Part shown: positions 25,821-34,122 of the stretch, piece after piece | How the letters are laid out: every line of letters starts with the position of its first letter | Numbering within the stretch: position 1 is the first letter of the stretch | Assembly (NCBI GenBank): GCA_002292365.1 | Contig: DBBU01000065.1 | Location: 34,674-72,251 of the forward strand | Origin: Flammeovirgaceae bacterium UBA976 | GTDB taxonomy: Bacteria > Bacteroidota > Bacteroidia > Cytophagales > Cyclobacteriaceae | Length of the DNA stretch: 37,578 nucleotides | Reading direction: 5' to 3' | Notes under the pieces: generated by a model | Told to the model about the DNA's origin: nothing | Databases searched by the model: none | The model's input: the letters and a program-made list of their open reading frames with translations, nothing else | Made by a program: the position numbers and the translations under genes

Positions 25821-27620
25821 ATGAATAAAAATAGCTTTATGAAGAGACATACCTATGATTATGGTGTAATTGGCAATTGTGCTTTTACTGCCCATGTGCA
25901 TACCGATACGAGTATTGCTTGGATGTGTTGGCCTCGATTCGATAGTAGTTTTGTCTTTGGATCGATCTTAGACCAAGAAAAAGGAGGTGAATTTTCTATC
26001 AAGCCATTACAAGAGGTGTTTGAATCTAAACAGATTTATTTAGAAAACACCAACATCCTTCAAACAGAAATATCTTCCCCAGAGGGTACCTATCGAGTGA
26101 CTGATTTTGCGCCTAGATTTTATCAGTCTGATCGATATTTTAAACCCCTCATGCTGGTAAGAAAAATAGAGCGAATAAAAGGGAATCCAAAAATTATTGT
26201 CAAGTGTAAACCAGTGGGAGAGTATGGAAATGTAATTCCTAAACAAAGTCTTGGAAGTAATCACATTCAATTTTTAGGCTTAGAAGCAAATGTGCGATTG
26301 ACAACTAATATTTCACTTAATTATATCGTAGACGATCAGGCTTTTGTATTAAATGAGGATAAGTATATGGTATTGACATATGGTCCCCCCTTGGAAGGCA
26401 CCATTATTGAGACTTGTGATGTTTTTTTGAGCAGAACTAAGATTTATTGGAGGGATTGGGTCAAAACTTCTAGTGTGGTTGATTTTTATCAGCGAGAAGC
26501 CATTCGATCGGCCTTAATCTTGAAAATTCATCAATATGAAGATACGGGTGCAATTGTAGCAGCGATGACGACGAGTTTACCCGAATCCCCCGGTAGTACC
26601 CGGAATTGGGATTATAGATATTGTTGGATGCGAGATACCTTCTATACGCTGAATGCTTTCAGTAATATTGGTCATTTTGAAGAATTAGAAAAGTATTTTC
26701 ACTACATATTAAATACGACCATTGATGAGGAAAGTCGTTACCAACCGCTTTATGGGATATCAGGAAAAAAAGCGCTTACTGAAGTTGAAATTCCTTTAAA
26801 AGGATATTTAGGAAATCAGCCCGTCAGAGTGGGAAATCAAGCTTACACTCACATACAGAACGATGTCTATGGTCAGGTTTTAATATCGTTATTGCCACTA
26901 TATGAGGATAAAAGAATCATTTTTACAGAAAGATTTGATTCTTCAGGATTGATTATGAAAACTCTGAAAATGATTGAAAAAACCTTTGACGAAAAAGACG
27001 CAGGCTTATGGGAATTTAGAAATTTGAAGCAACATCATACCTATACCTATTTATTTCATTGGGCAGGAAGTTGTGCTGCCATAAAGATGGCAAAAGTACT
27101 TAAAAATGAAGAAATGGGTACCTTAGCAATCAAGTTAAAAAAGAGATCTGAAATTGAAATTGAAAAAGCATACGTGTCGTCAAAGAAAGGTTATGCGCAG
27201 GCGGTTGGGGTAGATAGGATGGATGCCAGTACCTTGCAACTCATCATGATGAACTATCTTCCGGGCGATTCACAGAGAGCCAAGGATCATTTAATCGCTA
27301 TGGAAAAAGAGCTAGCGGCCTCTGGGGGACTCTTTTATAGATATAAGCATCAAGATGATTTTGGGGCACCTGAGACGACCTTTTTAATTTGTGCTTTTTG
27401 GTATGTTGAGTCTTTGGCCTGCGTGGGAAGGTTAGACGAAGCCATCAAATATTTCGAAAATCTTATTTCATTCAGTAACCATGTGGGACTTTTGAGTGAG
27501 GATGTAAACGAAAAAGATGGGGGTATGTGGGGAAATTTCCCGCAAGCGTACAGCCATGTGGGATTATTAAATGCCGCAACAAGAATAGCAAATAAACTGG
27601 ATAGACCTAGCTTTTTATAA
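25821..27620 (+). CDS. Glycoside hydrolase family 15 (trehalase/glucoamylase-like)
   Basis: 599 residues: N-terminal beta-sandwich (to ~215) and C-terminal (alpha/alpha)6 barrel. NWDYRYCWMRDTFYTL (262-277) is the substrate-site signature, LWEFR holds the general acid E398, and the general base Glu should be the one in GLLSEDVNEKDGG (near residue 555), before GNFPQAYSHVGLLNAA. GH15 enzymes cleave terminal alpha-glucosidic bonds; bacterial members of this type include trehalases. The tail-to-tail overlap with the trehalose synthesis gene makes trehalose the likely substrate (inference). There is no signal peptide, so it is cytoplasmic. The start may be ATG 25821 or ATG 25839 (MKRHTYDYG). Confidence 0.87.
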   Translation: MNKNSFMKRHTYDYGVIGNCAFTAHVHTDTSIAWMCWPRFDSSFVFGSILDQEKGGEFSIKPLQEVFESKQIYLENTNILQTEISSPEGTYRVTDFAPRFYQSDRYFKPLMLVRKIERIKGNPKIIVKCKPVGEYGNVIPKQSLGSNHIQFLGLEANVRLTTNISLNYIVDDQAFVLNEDKYMVLTYGPPLEGTIIETCDVFLSRTKIYWRDWVKTSSVVDFYQREAIRSALILKIHQYEDTGAIVAAMTTSLPESPGSTRNWDYRYCWMRDTFYTLNAFSNIGHFEELEKYFHYILNTTIDEESRYQPLYGISGKKALTEVEIPLKGYLGNQPVRVGNQAYTHIQNDVYGQVLISLLPLYEDKRIIFTERFDSSGLIMKTLKMIEKTFDEKDAGLWEFRNLKQHHTYTYLFHWAGSCAAIKMAKVLKNEEMGTLAIKLKKRSEIEIEKAYVSSKKGYAQAVGVDRMDASTLQLIMMNYLPGDSQRAKDHLIAMEKELAASGGLFYRYKHQDDFGAPETTFLICAFWYVESLACVGRLDEAIKYFENLISFSNHVGLLSEDVNEKDGGMWGNFPQAYSHVGLLNAATRIANKLDRPSFL

Positions 27621-29784
27621 TTTCGTTGAAGAATTTGCGAACCTCTTTATAAGAATTAACGCTGAATTTTGCTTCAGAAGCACTGGTGCCTACTTTGATA
27701 GTATAAGCTTCTTCAGGCATTGCTTTGAAGGTATCTTCATCCGTAAAATCATCCCCAAGTGCCAATAAAAAGTCGGCGTCAGGATAGATTTTCATTAATT
27801 TTTGGGCCGCTTTTCCTTTATTAATTTCAGAGTTTTTGATTTCTACTATCATATCGCCTTCAAGGACTTCCAAGTTTTCATTGGCAGTCATGTATTTTAA
27901 ATGACTGGTAAGCTCCCGAGTACGAACTTCTCCTAAACCTGTTTCTACTTTTCTATAATGCCAAACCAAAGAATAATCTTTTTCTTCGACGAAGGAACCA
28001 GGTGTACGATTTACATATCTTTCTAAGAGCGACAGGATCTCTTTTTTCCAACTGGCATTAATTTTTATAAAAGTTTTGAAGGGCTTATCCATTCTTTTAA
28101 TCCAAACGCCATGTTCTGCTATAATATCTAGTGTATAAGGTTTCATCCATTCTTCAAGGGATTGCCGGCCTCTACCCGAGATGATTACAATATGATTATT
28201 TATGTCTTTTGTGAGGTGTTCCAAAATCTCTATGAGCTCTTGATCGGGTTTAGAGTCATCAGGATTTTCAAAAAAACCAACCAGTGTGCCGTCGTAATCT
28301 AAGAAAATTAATCGTTCTTTCGATTGTTTATAGGCATGCTTGATTTCCTCTGACAATTGGTTATCAATTAATCTTGTTTTGAGATGACTTTGTTCTTTTT
28401 TTACATTCGCAAGTTCATCCATGAACAATTTAACCCAGGCATGTATGTTGTACCTTTTCAATGACTTCTGCATGGAGGTCATACTTTCTATTTGCAGATC
28501 CTCTGGCATGGTTAATGCTTTATGCATGGCTTCAACCAATTGGTGAATATCATTGGGATTTACGATGATGGCATCAGAGAGCTCTTTGGACGCACCAGCC
28601 ATTTCGCTGAGAATTAAGACTCCCTTTTTGTCTAATCTGCTCGCTACATATTCTTTACATACTAAATTCATGCCATCCCGCATAGGAGAAACCAATGCGA
28701 CATCGGAAATCCTGTAAAATGCAGATAAAGCAGGCAATGGAAAACTTCGGTAGAAATAATGAATAGGTGTCCAATTGAGCTTGGAGAATTGACCGTTGAT
28801 CCGACCAACTAAAAGATCTATTTCTTCTTTAAGTTGCTTGTATTTTGAAACAGAATCTCTGGAGGGAACTACTACCATGAAAAGGGATACTTTCTCCTTA
28901 AAATCAGGATATTTGCTAAGAAAAAGCTCAAAGGCCCTTAATCTTTGGGGAATACCTTTCGAGTAATCCAGTCGGTCAATGGATAAGATGAGTTTTACGG
29001 TACCAATGGATTTTCTATAACGAGCTTCTCGGGCCAATGTTTCTGGATCTTGAGCAGAGGTGGCATATTTTTCATAATCGATGCCCATGGGTAAGGCATC
29101 TGCTTTTATGAGTCTGTTTTTCACTTTAATCGTACCGTTTGAGTTTCCAAGCCCCGCCAGTCGATTGACTGAAGAGAGAAAATGTCTCATATCGTCGTAA
29201 GTATGAAAACCCAAAAAATCAGCCCCGAGCAGGCCATTGAGTAATTCCCTCCTCCACGGTAATAGCCTAAAGGACTCATAGGAGGGGAACGGGATGTGAA
29301 GGAAAAATCCAATAGTAGCATTAGGACTGATGGCCCTAATCAGTTGAGGCAAAAGCAATAGTTGATAGTCATGTATCCACACAGTATCATCATCCTCGAG
29401 TTCTTCTGAAAGGCTTTCTGCAAATTTTTTATTGACGCGCTGATAGGCGAGCCAAAGCTCTTCTTTGTAAACAGTATATTGATTAAAATAATGGAAGTTT
29501 GGCCACAAGGTCTCGTTACTGAAACCCTCGTAGAAATCTTCAATTTCTTCACTACTCAGAAAAATAGGTTTCATATGCTGCTTGATGAGGTTTGAATGTA
29601 CTTCTTCCTCTTGAGACTTTTCAATGGCCAACCCTGGCCATCCGACCCAAAGATTATTCCCTTGTTTAAAAACAGAATTCAAACCGGTCGCGAGGCCACC
29701 TTCACTTGCCTTGTATAAAAGCTCATTATTGTCCTGTACTATTTTAATAGGAAGTCTGTTTGAAATAATAATTGTTTTACCCAT
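27607..29784 (-). CDS. otsAB: Fused trehalose-6-phosphate synthase/trehalose-6-phosphate phosphatase
   Basis: 725 residues. The N-terminal ~460 are a GT20 trehalose-phosphate synthase (IIISNRLP at 5-12, WIHDYQLLLLP near 136-146, GFFLHIPFPS, LSIDRLDYSKG, MRDGMNLVCKEYVA). The C-terminal part from ~490 is a HAD phosphatase: FLDYDGTLVGF has the nucleophile and acid Asp residues, and LALGDDFTDEDTF holds the Mg2+ Asp residues. One polypeptide thus makes trehalose from UDP- (or other NDP-) glucose and glucose-6-phosphate. It overlaps the GH15 gene by 14 bases at the 3' end and follows an exonuclease gene by 47 bases on the same strand. Confidence 0.95.
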   Translation of the reverse strand: MGKTIIISNRLPIKIVQDNNELLYKASEGGLATGLNSVFKQGNNLWVGWPGLAIEKSQEEEVHSNLIKQHMKPIFLSSEEIEDFYEGFSNETLWPNFHYFNQYTVYKEELWLAYQRVNKKFAESLSEELEDDDTVWIHDYQLLLLPQLIRAISPNATIGFFLHIPFPSYESFRLLPWRRELLNGLLGADFLGFHTYDDMRHFLSSVNRLAGLGNSNGTIKVKNRLIKADALPMGIDYEKYATSAQDPETLAREARYRKSIGTVKLILSIDRLDYSKGIPQRLRAFELFLSKYPDFKEKVSLFMVVVPSRDSVSKYKQLKEEIDLLVGRINGQFSKLNWTPIHYFYRSFPLPALSAFYRISDVALVSPMRDGMNLVCKEYVASRLDKKGVLILSEMAGASKELSDAIIVNPNDIHQLVEAMHKALTMPEDLQIESMTSMQKSLKRYNIHAWVKLFMDELANVKKEQSHLKTRLIDNQLSEEIKHAYKQSKERLIFLDYDGTLVGFFENPDDSKPDQELIEILEHLTKDINNHIVIISGRGRQSLEEWMKPYTLDIIAEHGVWIKRMDKPFKTFIKINASWKKEILSLLERYVNRTPGSFVEEKDYSLVWHYRKVETGLGEVRTRELTSHLKYMTANENLEVLEGDMIVEIKNSEINKGKAAQKLMKIYPDADFLLALGDDFTDEDTFKAMPEEAYTIKVGTSASEAKFSVNSYKEVRKFFNEIIKS

Positions 29785-29831
29785 GATTCGTAATTTTTAA
29801 AATTGGGAGTGCCTAGGGGCGAGGTATTCCT

Positions 29832-30635
29832 TTATGATTTATTGAAGCTATTTAATCTTATTTGTGTTAATTTTTTTTTGGTATCCAAGGGAAAATCACC
29901 CTTCATCATCCAATCATAAAATGAGGGTTCTTTTTGCAGAACTTCACTAACCAATTTACCCTTATGCTTTCCAAAATTAAACACTTCTTTCCCTTGGTCA
30001 TTGAATACCATGCGTCCAGCCAAGTCTACCATTTTTTTATTTAAGAGCAGGTGCAAGGAATTCATGTCATTTTCGATGATTCCCAAGACTTCACCTTTCA
30101 GATTGGAGAGGCTTTGCTGATCGTATTTAGCAATTTGACCCATAAAAACAGCCATAGTTGCGCGGGTATCAGCTAGTGCACTGTGGGCGTTCTCTAACAC
30201 TTCTCCGGTGTAGAATTTATAGGCCGCACTTAAATTTCTTTTTTCCATCATATGGAAAATTTTTTGGGCGTCGAGTAAATTTCTTTTTTCGGTATTGAAA
30301 TCGATACCTACTCTGGCAAATTCTTGGGCCAATAAAGGAATGTCAAATTGTAAAATATTAAATCCGCAAAGATCACAATTCTCCAAAAAATCACACATGG
30401 ATTTAGCGACTTGGTTAAACAAGGGCTCGTCTTTAACATCTTTGTCATAAATGCCGTGCACCAAACTAGACTCCATGGGAATGGGTATTCCTGGGTTGAT
30501 ACGCCGACACTTTTCTTCTATCTTACCATCAGGGAAAATCTTAATTAATGCGATTTCGACAATCCTATCTTTTGAGGTACTGGTCCCCGTAGTTTCAAGA
30601 TCGAATACGACCAGTGGATTTTTAAGATTTAGCAT
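29832..30635 (-). CDS. DnaQ-type 3'-5' exonuclease
   Basis: 267 residues. The DEDDh exonuclease domain (about 1-170) is complete: FDLETTGT (residues 11-18, D and E), GFNILQFDIPLL (D) and AHSALADTRATM (H and D). A C-terminal module, FGKHKGKLVSEVL...YDWMMKGDFP, is the short domain found in exodeoxyribonuclease X-like proteins and DUF3820. It is not the full PolC or DNA polymerase III epsilon. It probably trims single-stranded DNA or RNA ends; the substrate is unknown. It lies 6 bases after the Mur-like gene, so these two are likely one transcript. Confidence 0.87.
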   Translation of the reverse strand: MLNLKNPLVVFDLETTGTSTSKDRIVEIALIKIFPDGKIEEKCRRINPGIPIPMESSLVHGIYDKDVKDEPLFNQVAKSMCDFLENCDLCGFNILQFDIPLLAQEFARVGIDFNTEKRNLLDAQKIFHMMEKRNLSAAYKFYTGEVLENAHSALADTRATMAVFMGQIAKYDQQSLSNLKGEVLGIIENDMNSLHLLLNKKMVDLAGRMVFNDQGKEVFNFGKHKGKLVSEVLQKEPSFYDWMMKGDFPLDTKKKLTQIRLNSFNKS

Positions 30636-30641
30636 TTATTT

Positions 30642-31238
30642 TTAATCCTTATAGGTCGTAAAAGCTTCCATAATTTGGTCATTGGGTATAGATATTTTTC
30701 GCAATAGGGCCTTGGCTGCTCCGGCGTGGGATAAAAAGTTTTTATTTTTAGTCATGAGACTTAGATTATCCTCTAGTCTAAATCCACCATCTATTTTAGT
30801 TCCTGATAGAGATTCATATTCAACCAAACTCACACCTTCGCGCTGTTTTTCACTAATAACAACGGCTAAGTTATCTTCTTTGTTATAGAGTAACGTACCA
30901 CTTTTCGGTGTTAAATCAGCGAAAAGCTCATATTTCTCAATAAATTTTTCAACGGCTGGATAATTTTTTGATTTCTCATCTTCTACATGATGAATGAGGG
31001 CAATATGATGATTGAATTTTAAAAATTCTTCGAATTTTAGTTCGTCTAAGTCACTAAAGTCACAGGGAGTAATGATGATGGCAGCGTTTCCAATTCGATG
31101 GTCCTCTTGTGATAAGATGAAGTCATGTGCTTTTCCCACTACGTTCAAAACATGCAAGACAATTTTAGTGATTTCATGGGCTCCCTCGTTTCCGATGATG
31201 GCAATTCTTTGTTTATCCGTAATCGACGCAAGATTCAT
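30642..31238 (-). CDS. Stand-alone Mur-ligase central-domain-like protein lacking catalytic residues
   Basis: 198 residues. By eye it follows the central domain of Bacteroidota Mpl/Mur ligases. IAIIGNEGAHEITKIVLHVL occupies the place of the GTHGKTT P-loop helix. HIALIHHVEDEKSKNYPAVE takes the place of the IALISGIAWDHIN segment, and FADLTPKSGTLLYNKED matches that family's next strand-turn. The ending AAKALLRKISIPNDQIMEAF matches the run up to the C-terminal domain, which is absent, as is the N-terminal Rossmann domain. The P-loop Lys-Thr and the catalytic acidic residues are lost, so ligase activity is very unlikely. The ORF is intact and tightly spaced with the exonuclease gene, so it is probably expressed. 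Function unknown. Confidence 0.6.
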   Translation of the reverse strand: MNLASITDKQRIAIIGNEGAHEITKIVLHVLNVVGKAHDFILSQEDHRIGNAAIIITPCDFSDLDELKFEEFLKFNHHIALIHHVEDEKSKNYPAVEKFIEKYELFADLTPKSGTLLYNKEDNLAVVISEKQREGVSLVEYESLSGTKIDGGFRLEDNLSLMTKNKNFLSHAGAAKALLRKISIPNDQIMEAFTTYKD

Positions 31239-31313
31239 TTTTTTTTTTGATCATTTGTAAATCAAAAGTAATTAAAAATATGCAGAGATAAATTAATTGT
31301 GCCAGGTATAAAA

Positions 31314-31342
31314 TTGTGGATAAGATGTGCAAACTAAATTTG
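31314..31342 (+). promoter_or_regulatory. Putative dnaB promoter (TTG -33 and TAAATTTG -7)
   Basis: TTG at 31314-31316 and TAAATTTG at 31335-31342 are separated by 18 bases, which fits the Bacteroidota TTG/TAnnTTTG arrangement. Transcription would start near 31348 and give a ~70-base leader before the dnaB ATG. Confidence 0.5.
31315..31323 (-). promoter_or_regulatory. Perfect DnaA-box sequence
   Basis: TGTGGATAA here is the complement of TTATCCACA, the strict consensus DnaA box. It overlaps the TTG (31314-31316) of the putative dnaB promoter. One exact 9-mer could occur by chance in a window this long, so position is the main argument. Confidence 0.45.
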
Positions 31343-31417
31343 AAATTAAAGGGGAGTTGTTCACATGAAATGTTACGTTTGCTCTTATATATTAAACCCA
31401 TTTAATCCGATCAACTA

Positions 31418-32965
31418 ATGGACCCTTTAGCCTCTTCATCGAGTAAAATTTCGGGCAAAATACGTAAAAAACTAATCAATGACACCTCGGAGTCATTGGG
31501 CAAACTACCACCACAAGCAGTTGATATTGAGGAGGTTGTATTAGGGGCGCTTATGTTAGAGCAACATGCTTTATCGAGTGTTATCGATATTTTAAAGGTG
31601 GAGAGTTTTTATAAGGAAGCTCACCAAAATATTTACGAATCGATTGTTCAGCTCTTCAATAATAGCGATCCAGTGGATATCAAAACGGTCGTCCATCAAT
31701 TGCGGAAAAATGGAAAGTTAGAACTCGTTGGGGGTTCTTATTATATTGCTGATTTGACGACGCGTGTGAATTCGGCCGCCAATATAGAATACCATGCTCG
31801 AATTATTTCTGAGCAATCTATCAAAAGACAGTTGATTCGGATTTCATCAGAGCTTGTCACCGATGCCTATGAAGATACGACGGATGTTTTTCAGTTACTC
31901 GACCGTACTGAGCAGGCACTTTTTCAGGTTTCAGAATCTCATATCAGAAAGAATTATGATAAAATGAGTTCTCTGCTTACCAAGGCCATCAGTCAAATAG
32001 AAGAGCGAAAAAACAAAAAAGATGGACTCACGGGCGTACCCAGTGGTTTTACAGCGCTGGACCGTATCACCTCAGGATGGCAACCTTCTGACTTGGTAAT
32101 CATTGCTGCCAGGCCAGGTATGGGTAAAACCGCCTTTGTCGTTTCAGCCATGCGTAATGCAGCCATTGATCACGGACAAGGGGTTGCTATATTTTCATTA
32201 GAGATGTCTTCTGTTCAATTGGTGAACAGATTAATTTCGGCAGAGGCAGAATTGGAAAGTGAAAAATTAAAAAGAGGAGAAATGGCCGATTATGAGTGGG
32301 AACAATTACTTCATAAAACCTCCAAACTCTCTGAGGCGCCTATATTTATTGACGATACACCAGGTCTAAGTATCCTAGAATTGAGAGCGAAGGCTAGAAG
32401 ATTGGCGCAGCAGCATGATATCAAACTGTTGATCATTGATTATTTGCAACTGATGTCAGGAGGAGACGCCAACAAAAATTCAGGGGGAAATAGAGAACAA
32501 GAAATTGCTTCTATTTCTCGAGCGTTGAAGGGGATTGCAAAAGAATTAAATATCCCAGTTATTGCTTTGTCTCAATTGAGCAGGGCGGTTGAAACCCGTG
32601 GGGGGGACAAAAAACCGCAATTATCAGATTTAAGAGAATCGGGTTCTATTGAGCAAGATGCCGATATGGTGATGTTCTTGTATCGTCCAGAGTATTATGG
32701 GATTACTCAAGGGGAGGATGGTGCACCGTTTAACGGTACTGCTGAGCTCATTATTGCCAAACACAGAAATGGAAAATTAGATACTGTACAATTCAAGTTT
32801 ATCGGTAAGTTTACCAAGTTTGCAGATTTAGATATATTGACGAATGAAGCCTATGATTCTTCTTTTCCGAGCAGTGGTAATACCGATAGCGGTTATACCA
32901 TTACGATGCCTAGTAAGGGCACCCAAGATAGCTCTGGAGCTGGCGATGATCCCATACCCTTTTAA
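31418..32965 (+). CDS. dnaB: Replicative DNA helicase
   Basis: 515 residues, normal length with no intein. The N-terminal domain (about 30-130, PPQAVDIEEVVLGALMLEQ) binds primase and packs the hexamer. The RecA-like motor (about 205-470) has Walker A ARPGMGKTA (231-239), Walker B LLIIDYLQLM, and the arginine-finger region YRPEYYG. It unwinds DNA ahead of the replisome. The C-terminal tail is a flexible Ser/Gly/Asp-rich stretch ending DDPIPF, close to the acidic tip of SSB. The 5' flank carries a TTG/TAAATTTG promoter overlapped by a DnaA-box sequence. Confidence 0.96.
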   Translation: MDPLASSSSKISGKIRKKLINDTSESLGKLPPQAVDIEEVVLGALMLEQHALSSVIDILKVESFYKEAHQNIYESIVQLFNNSDPVDIKTVVHQLRKNGKLELVGGSYYIADLTTRVNSAANIEYHARIISEQSIKRQLIRISSELVTDAYEDTTDVFQLLDRTEQALFQVSESHIRKNYDKMSSLLTKAISQIEERKNKKDGLTGVPSGFTALDRITSGWQPSDLVIIAARPGMGKTAFVVSAMRNAAIDHGQGVAIFSLEMSSVQLVNRLISAEAELESEKLKRGEMADYEWEQLLHKTSKLSEAPIFIDDTPGLSILELRAKARRLAQQHDIKLLIIDYLQLMSGGDANKNSGGNREQEIASISRALKGIAKELNIPVIALSQLSRAVETRGGDKKPQLSDLRESGSIEQDADMVMFLYRPEYYGITQGEDGAPFNGTAELIIAKHRNGKLDTVQFKFIGKFTKFADLDILTNEAYDSSFPSSGNTDSGYTITMPSKGTQDSSGAGDDPIPF

Positions 32966-32981
32966 AATAGATTCATTAAAT

Positions 32982-33320
32982 TTATTGACCGTCATGTTCG
33001 AATTTAAAGTTGCTAAAGGCATTTTTTATTTCATCTAGGGCTTTGGTGTTTTTAGAAAATGCCGTTTTCTCAATTCCTAGCTCGTAGGTAGCTCTGGCTT
33101 CTTCTAAATAACCACAATCTGCAAATAACTGAGCGGCTTGATAATAAGTGGGGAGATAATCTGGAAATTCAGTCAATAATTTTCTAAAACTGGCCAGGCA
33201 GAATTCATTATTTTCCCCTAAAAACTCAAGGGTCATGGCATACACTAAGAAGGGATCGAGTGGATTTTTTTCAAGTAATTTTTGAAGCTCTTTTATACGT
33301 TTAATATTCATATTTTGCAT
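32982..33320 (-). CDS. Small tetratricopeptide-repeat protein
   Basis: 112 residues made of about three helix-turn-helix repeats with TPR spacing: NPLDPFLVYAMTLEFLGENN, then EFPDYLPTYYQAAQLFADCG with YLEEARATYELGIEKT, and a capping helix. There is no signal peptide, so it is cytoplasmic, likely a protein-binding adaptor. The start could be ATG 33320 or ATG 33311 (MNIKRIKEL); the second gives a cleaner beginning. It converges on dnaB with 16 bases between stops and is divergent from etfB. Confidence 0.7.
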   Translation of the reverse strand: MQNMNIKRIKELQKLLEKNPLDPFLVYAMTLEFLGENNEFCLASFRKLLTEFPDYLPTYYQAAQLFADCGYLEEARATYELGIEKTAFSKNTKALDEIKNAFSNFKFEHDGQ

Positions 33321-33329
33321 TTTACATTC

Positions 33330-33356
33330 TTGTATTAATGATTAACTTTACCTTTC
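33330..33356 (+). promoter_or_regulatory. Possible promoter of the etf operon
   Basis: TTG at 33330-33332 and TACCTTTC at 33349-33356 (one mismatch to TAnnTTTG) are 16 bases apart, just outside the usual 17-23 range. The -7-like box ends 28 bases before the etfB ATG. Confidence 0.3.
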
Positions 33357-33384
33357 AAATTTAGGATCAAATTTAATATTTAAC

Positions 33385-34122
33385 ATGAAAATTCTTGTTT
33401 GCATAACCCATGTGCCAGATACCACATCAAAAATCTCTTTTGTGGACCAAGATACGGTATTTGATAAAACGGGGGTTCAATTTATTATCGGACCTTATGA
33501 CGATTATGCCTTGGCTAGAGCCGTCGAATTAAAAGAACAGCTTGGAGGTAGCATTGCGGCGTTAAATGTAGGTTTAGCGGAAACGGAGCCAACGATTAGA
33601 AAGGCACTGGCTATCGGAGCAGATGAGGCCATTCGGATCAATGCAGAACCCAAAGATGCTTTTTTTGTAGCGCATCAAATTGCTCAAGTGGTCAAAAGAG
33701 GAGATTATGATTTAATTCTTATGGGAAGAGAATCAATTGATTTTAATGGAGGACAAGTTCATGGAATGGTTGGGGAACTTTTGGGTATCCCCTCTGTCTC
33801 TCCTGTGATGCACTTAGATATAGAGGGAAATGTTGCTAGATTATCTCGAGAGATTGAAGGAGGTAAAGAATTATTGGAGGTAGCGCTGCCTATTGTGGCG
33901 GGTTGCCAGGAGCCGATTGCAGAATGGAAAATACCTAATATGAGAGGAATCATGTCTGCGAGGTCAAAGCCTCTCAATGTTTTAGACCCCTTTGAAGACG
34001 AGCAGAAGACGGTAATTGAAAATTTCGTGATGCCAGCAGCAAAAAGTGGTGTAAAAATGATAGATGCCGATAATGTGGGCGAGTTGGTAGATTTATTGAA
34101 AAATGAAGCAAAAGTATTTTAA
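33385..34122 (+). CDS. etfB: Electron transfer flavoprotein, beta subunit
   Basis: 245 residues, normal for EtfB. MKILVCITHVPDTTSKISF opens the adenine-nucleotide alpha-hydrolase-like fold. DYALARAVELKEQ, ADEAIRI and DLILMGRESIDFNGGQVHGM are the conserved blocks, with the last near the AMP/FAD groove. With EtfA it passes electrons from acyl-CoA and similar dehydrogenases to the quinone pool. The stop and the etfA ATG overlap by one base (TAATG), so the subunits are translationally coupled, as expected for a heterodimer. Confidence 0.94.
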   Translation: MKILVCITHVPDTTSKISFVDQDTVFDKTGVQFIIGPYDDYALARAVELKEQLGGSIAALNVGLAETEPTIRKALAIGADEAIRINAEPKDAFFVAHQIAQVVKRGDYDLILMGRESIDFNGGQVHGMVGELLGIPSVSPVMHLDIEGNVARLSREIEGGKELLEVALPIVAGCQEPIAEWKIPNMRGIMSARSKPLNVLDPFEDEQKTVIENFVMPAAKSGVKMIDADNVGELVDLLKNEAKVF

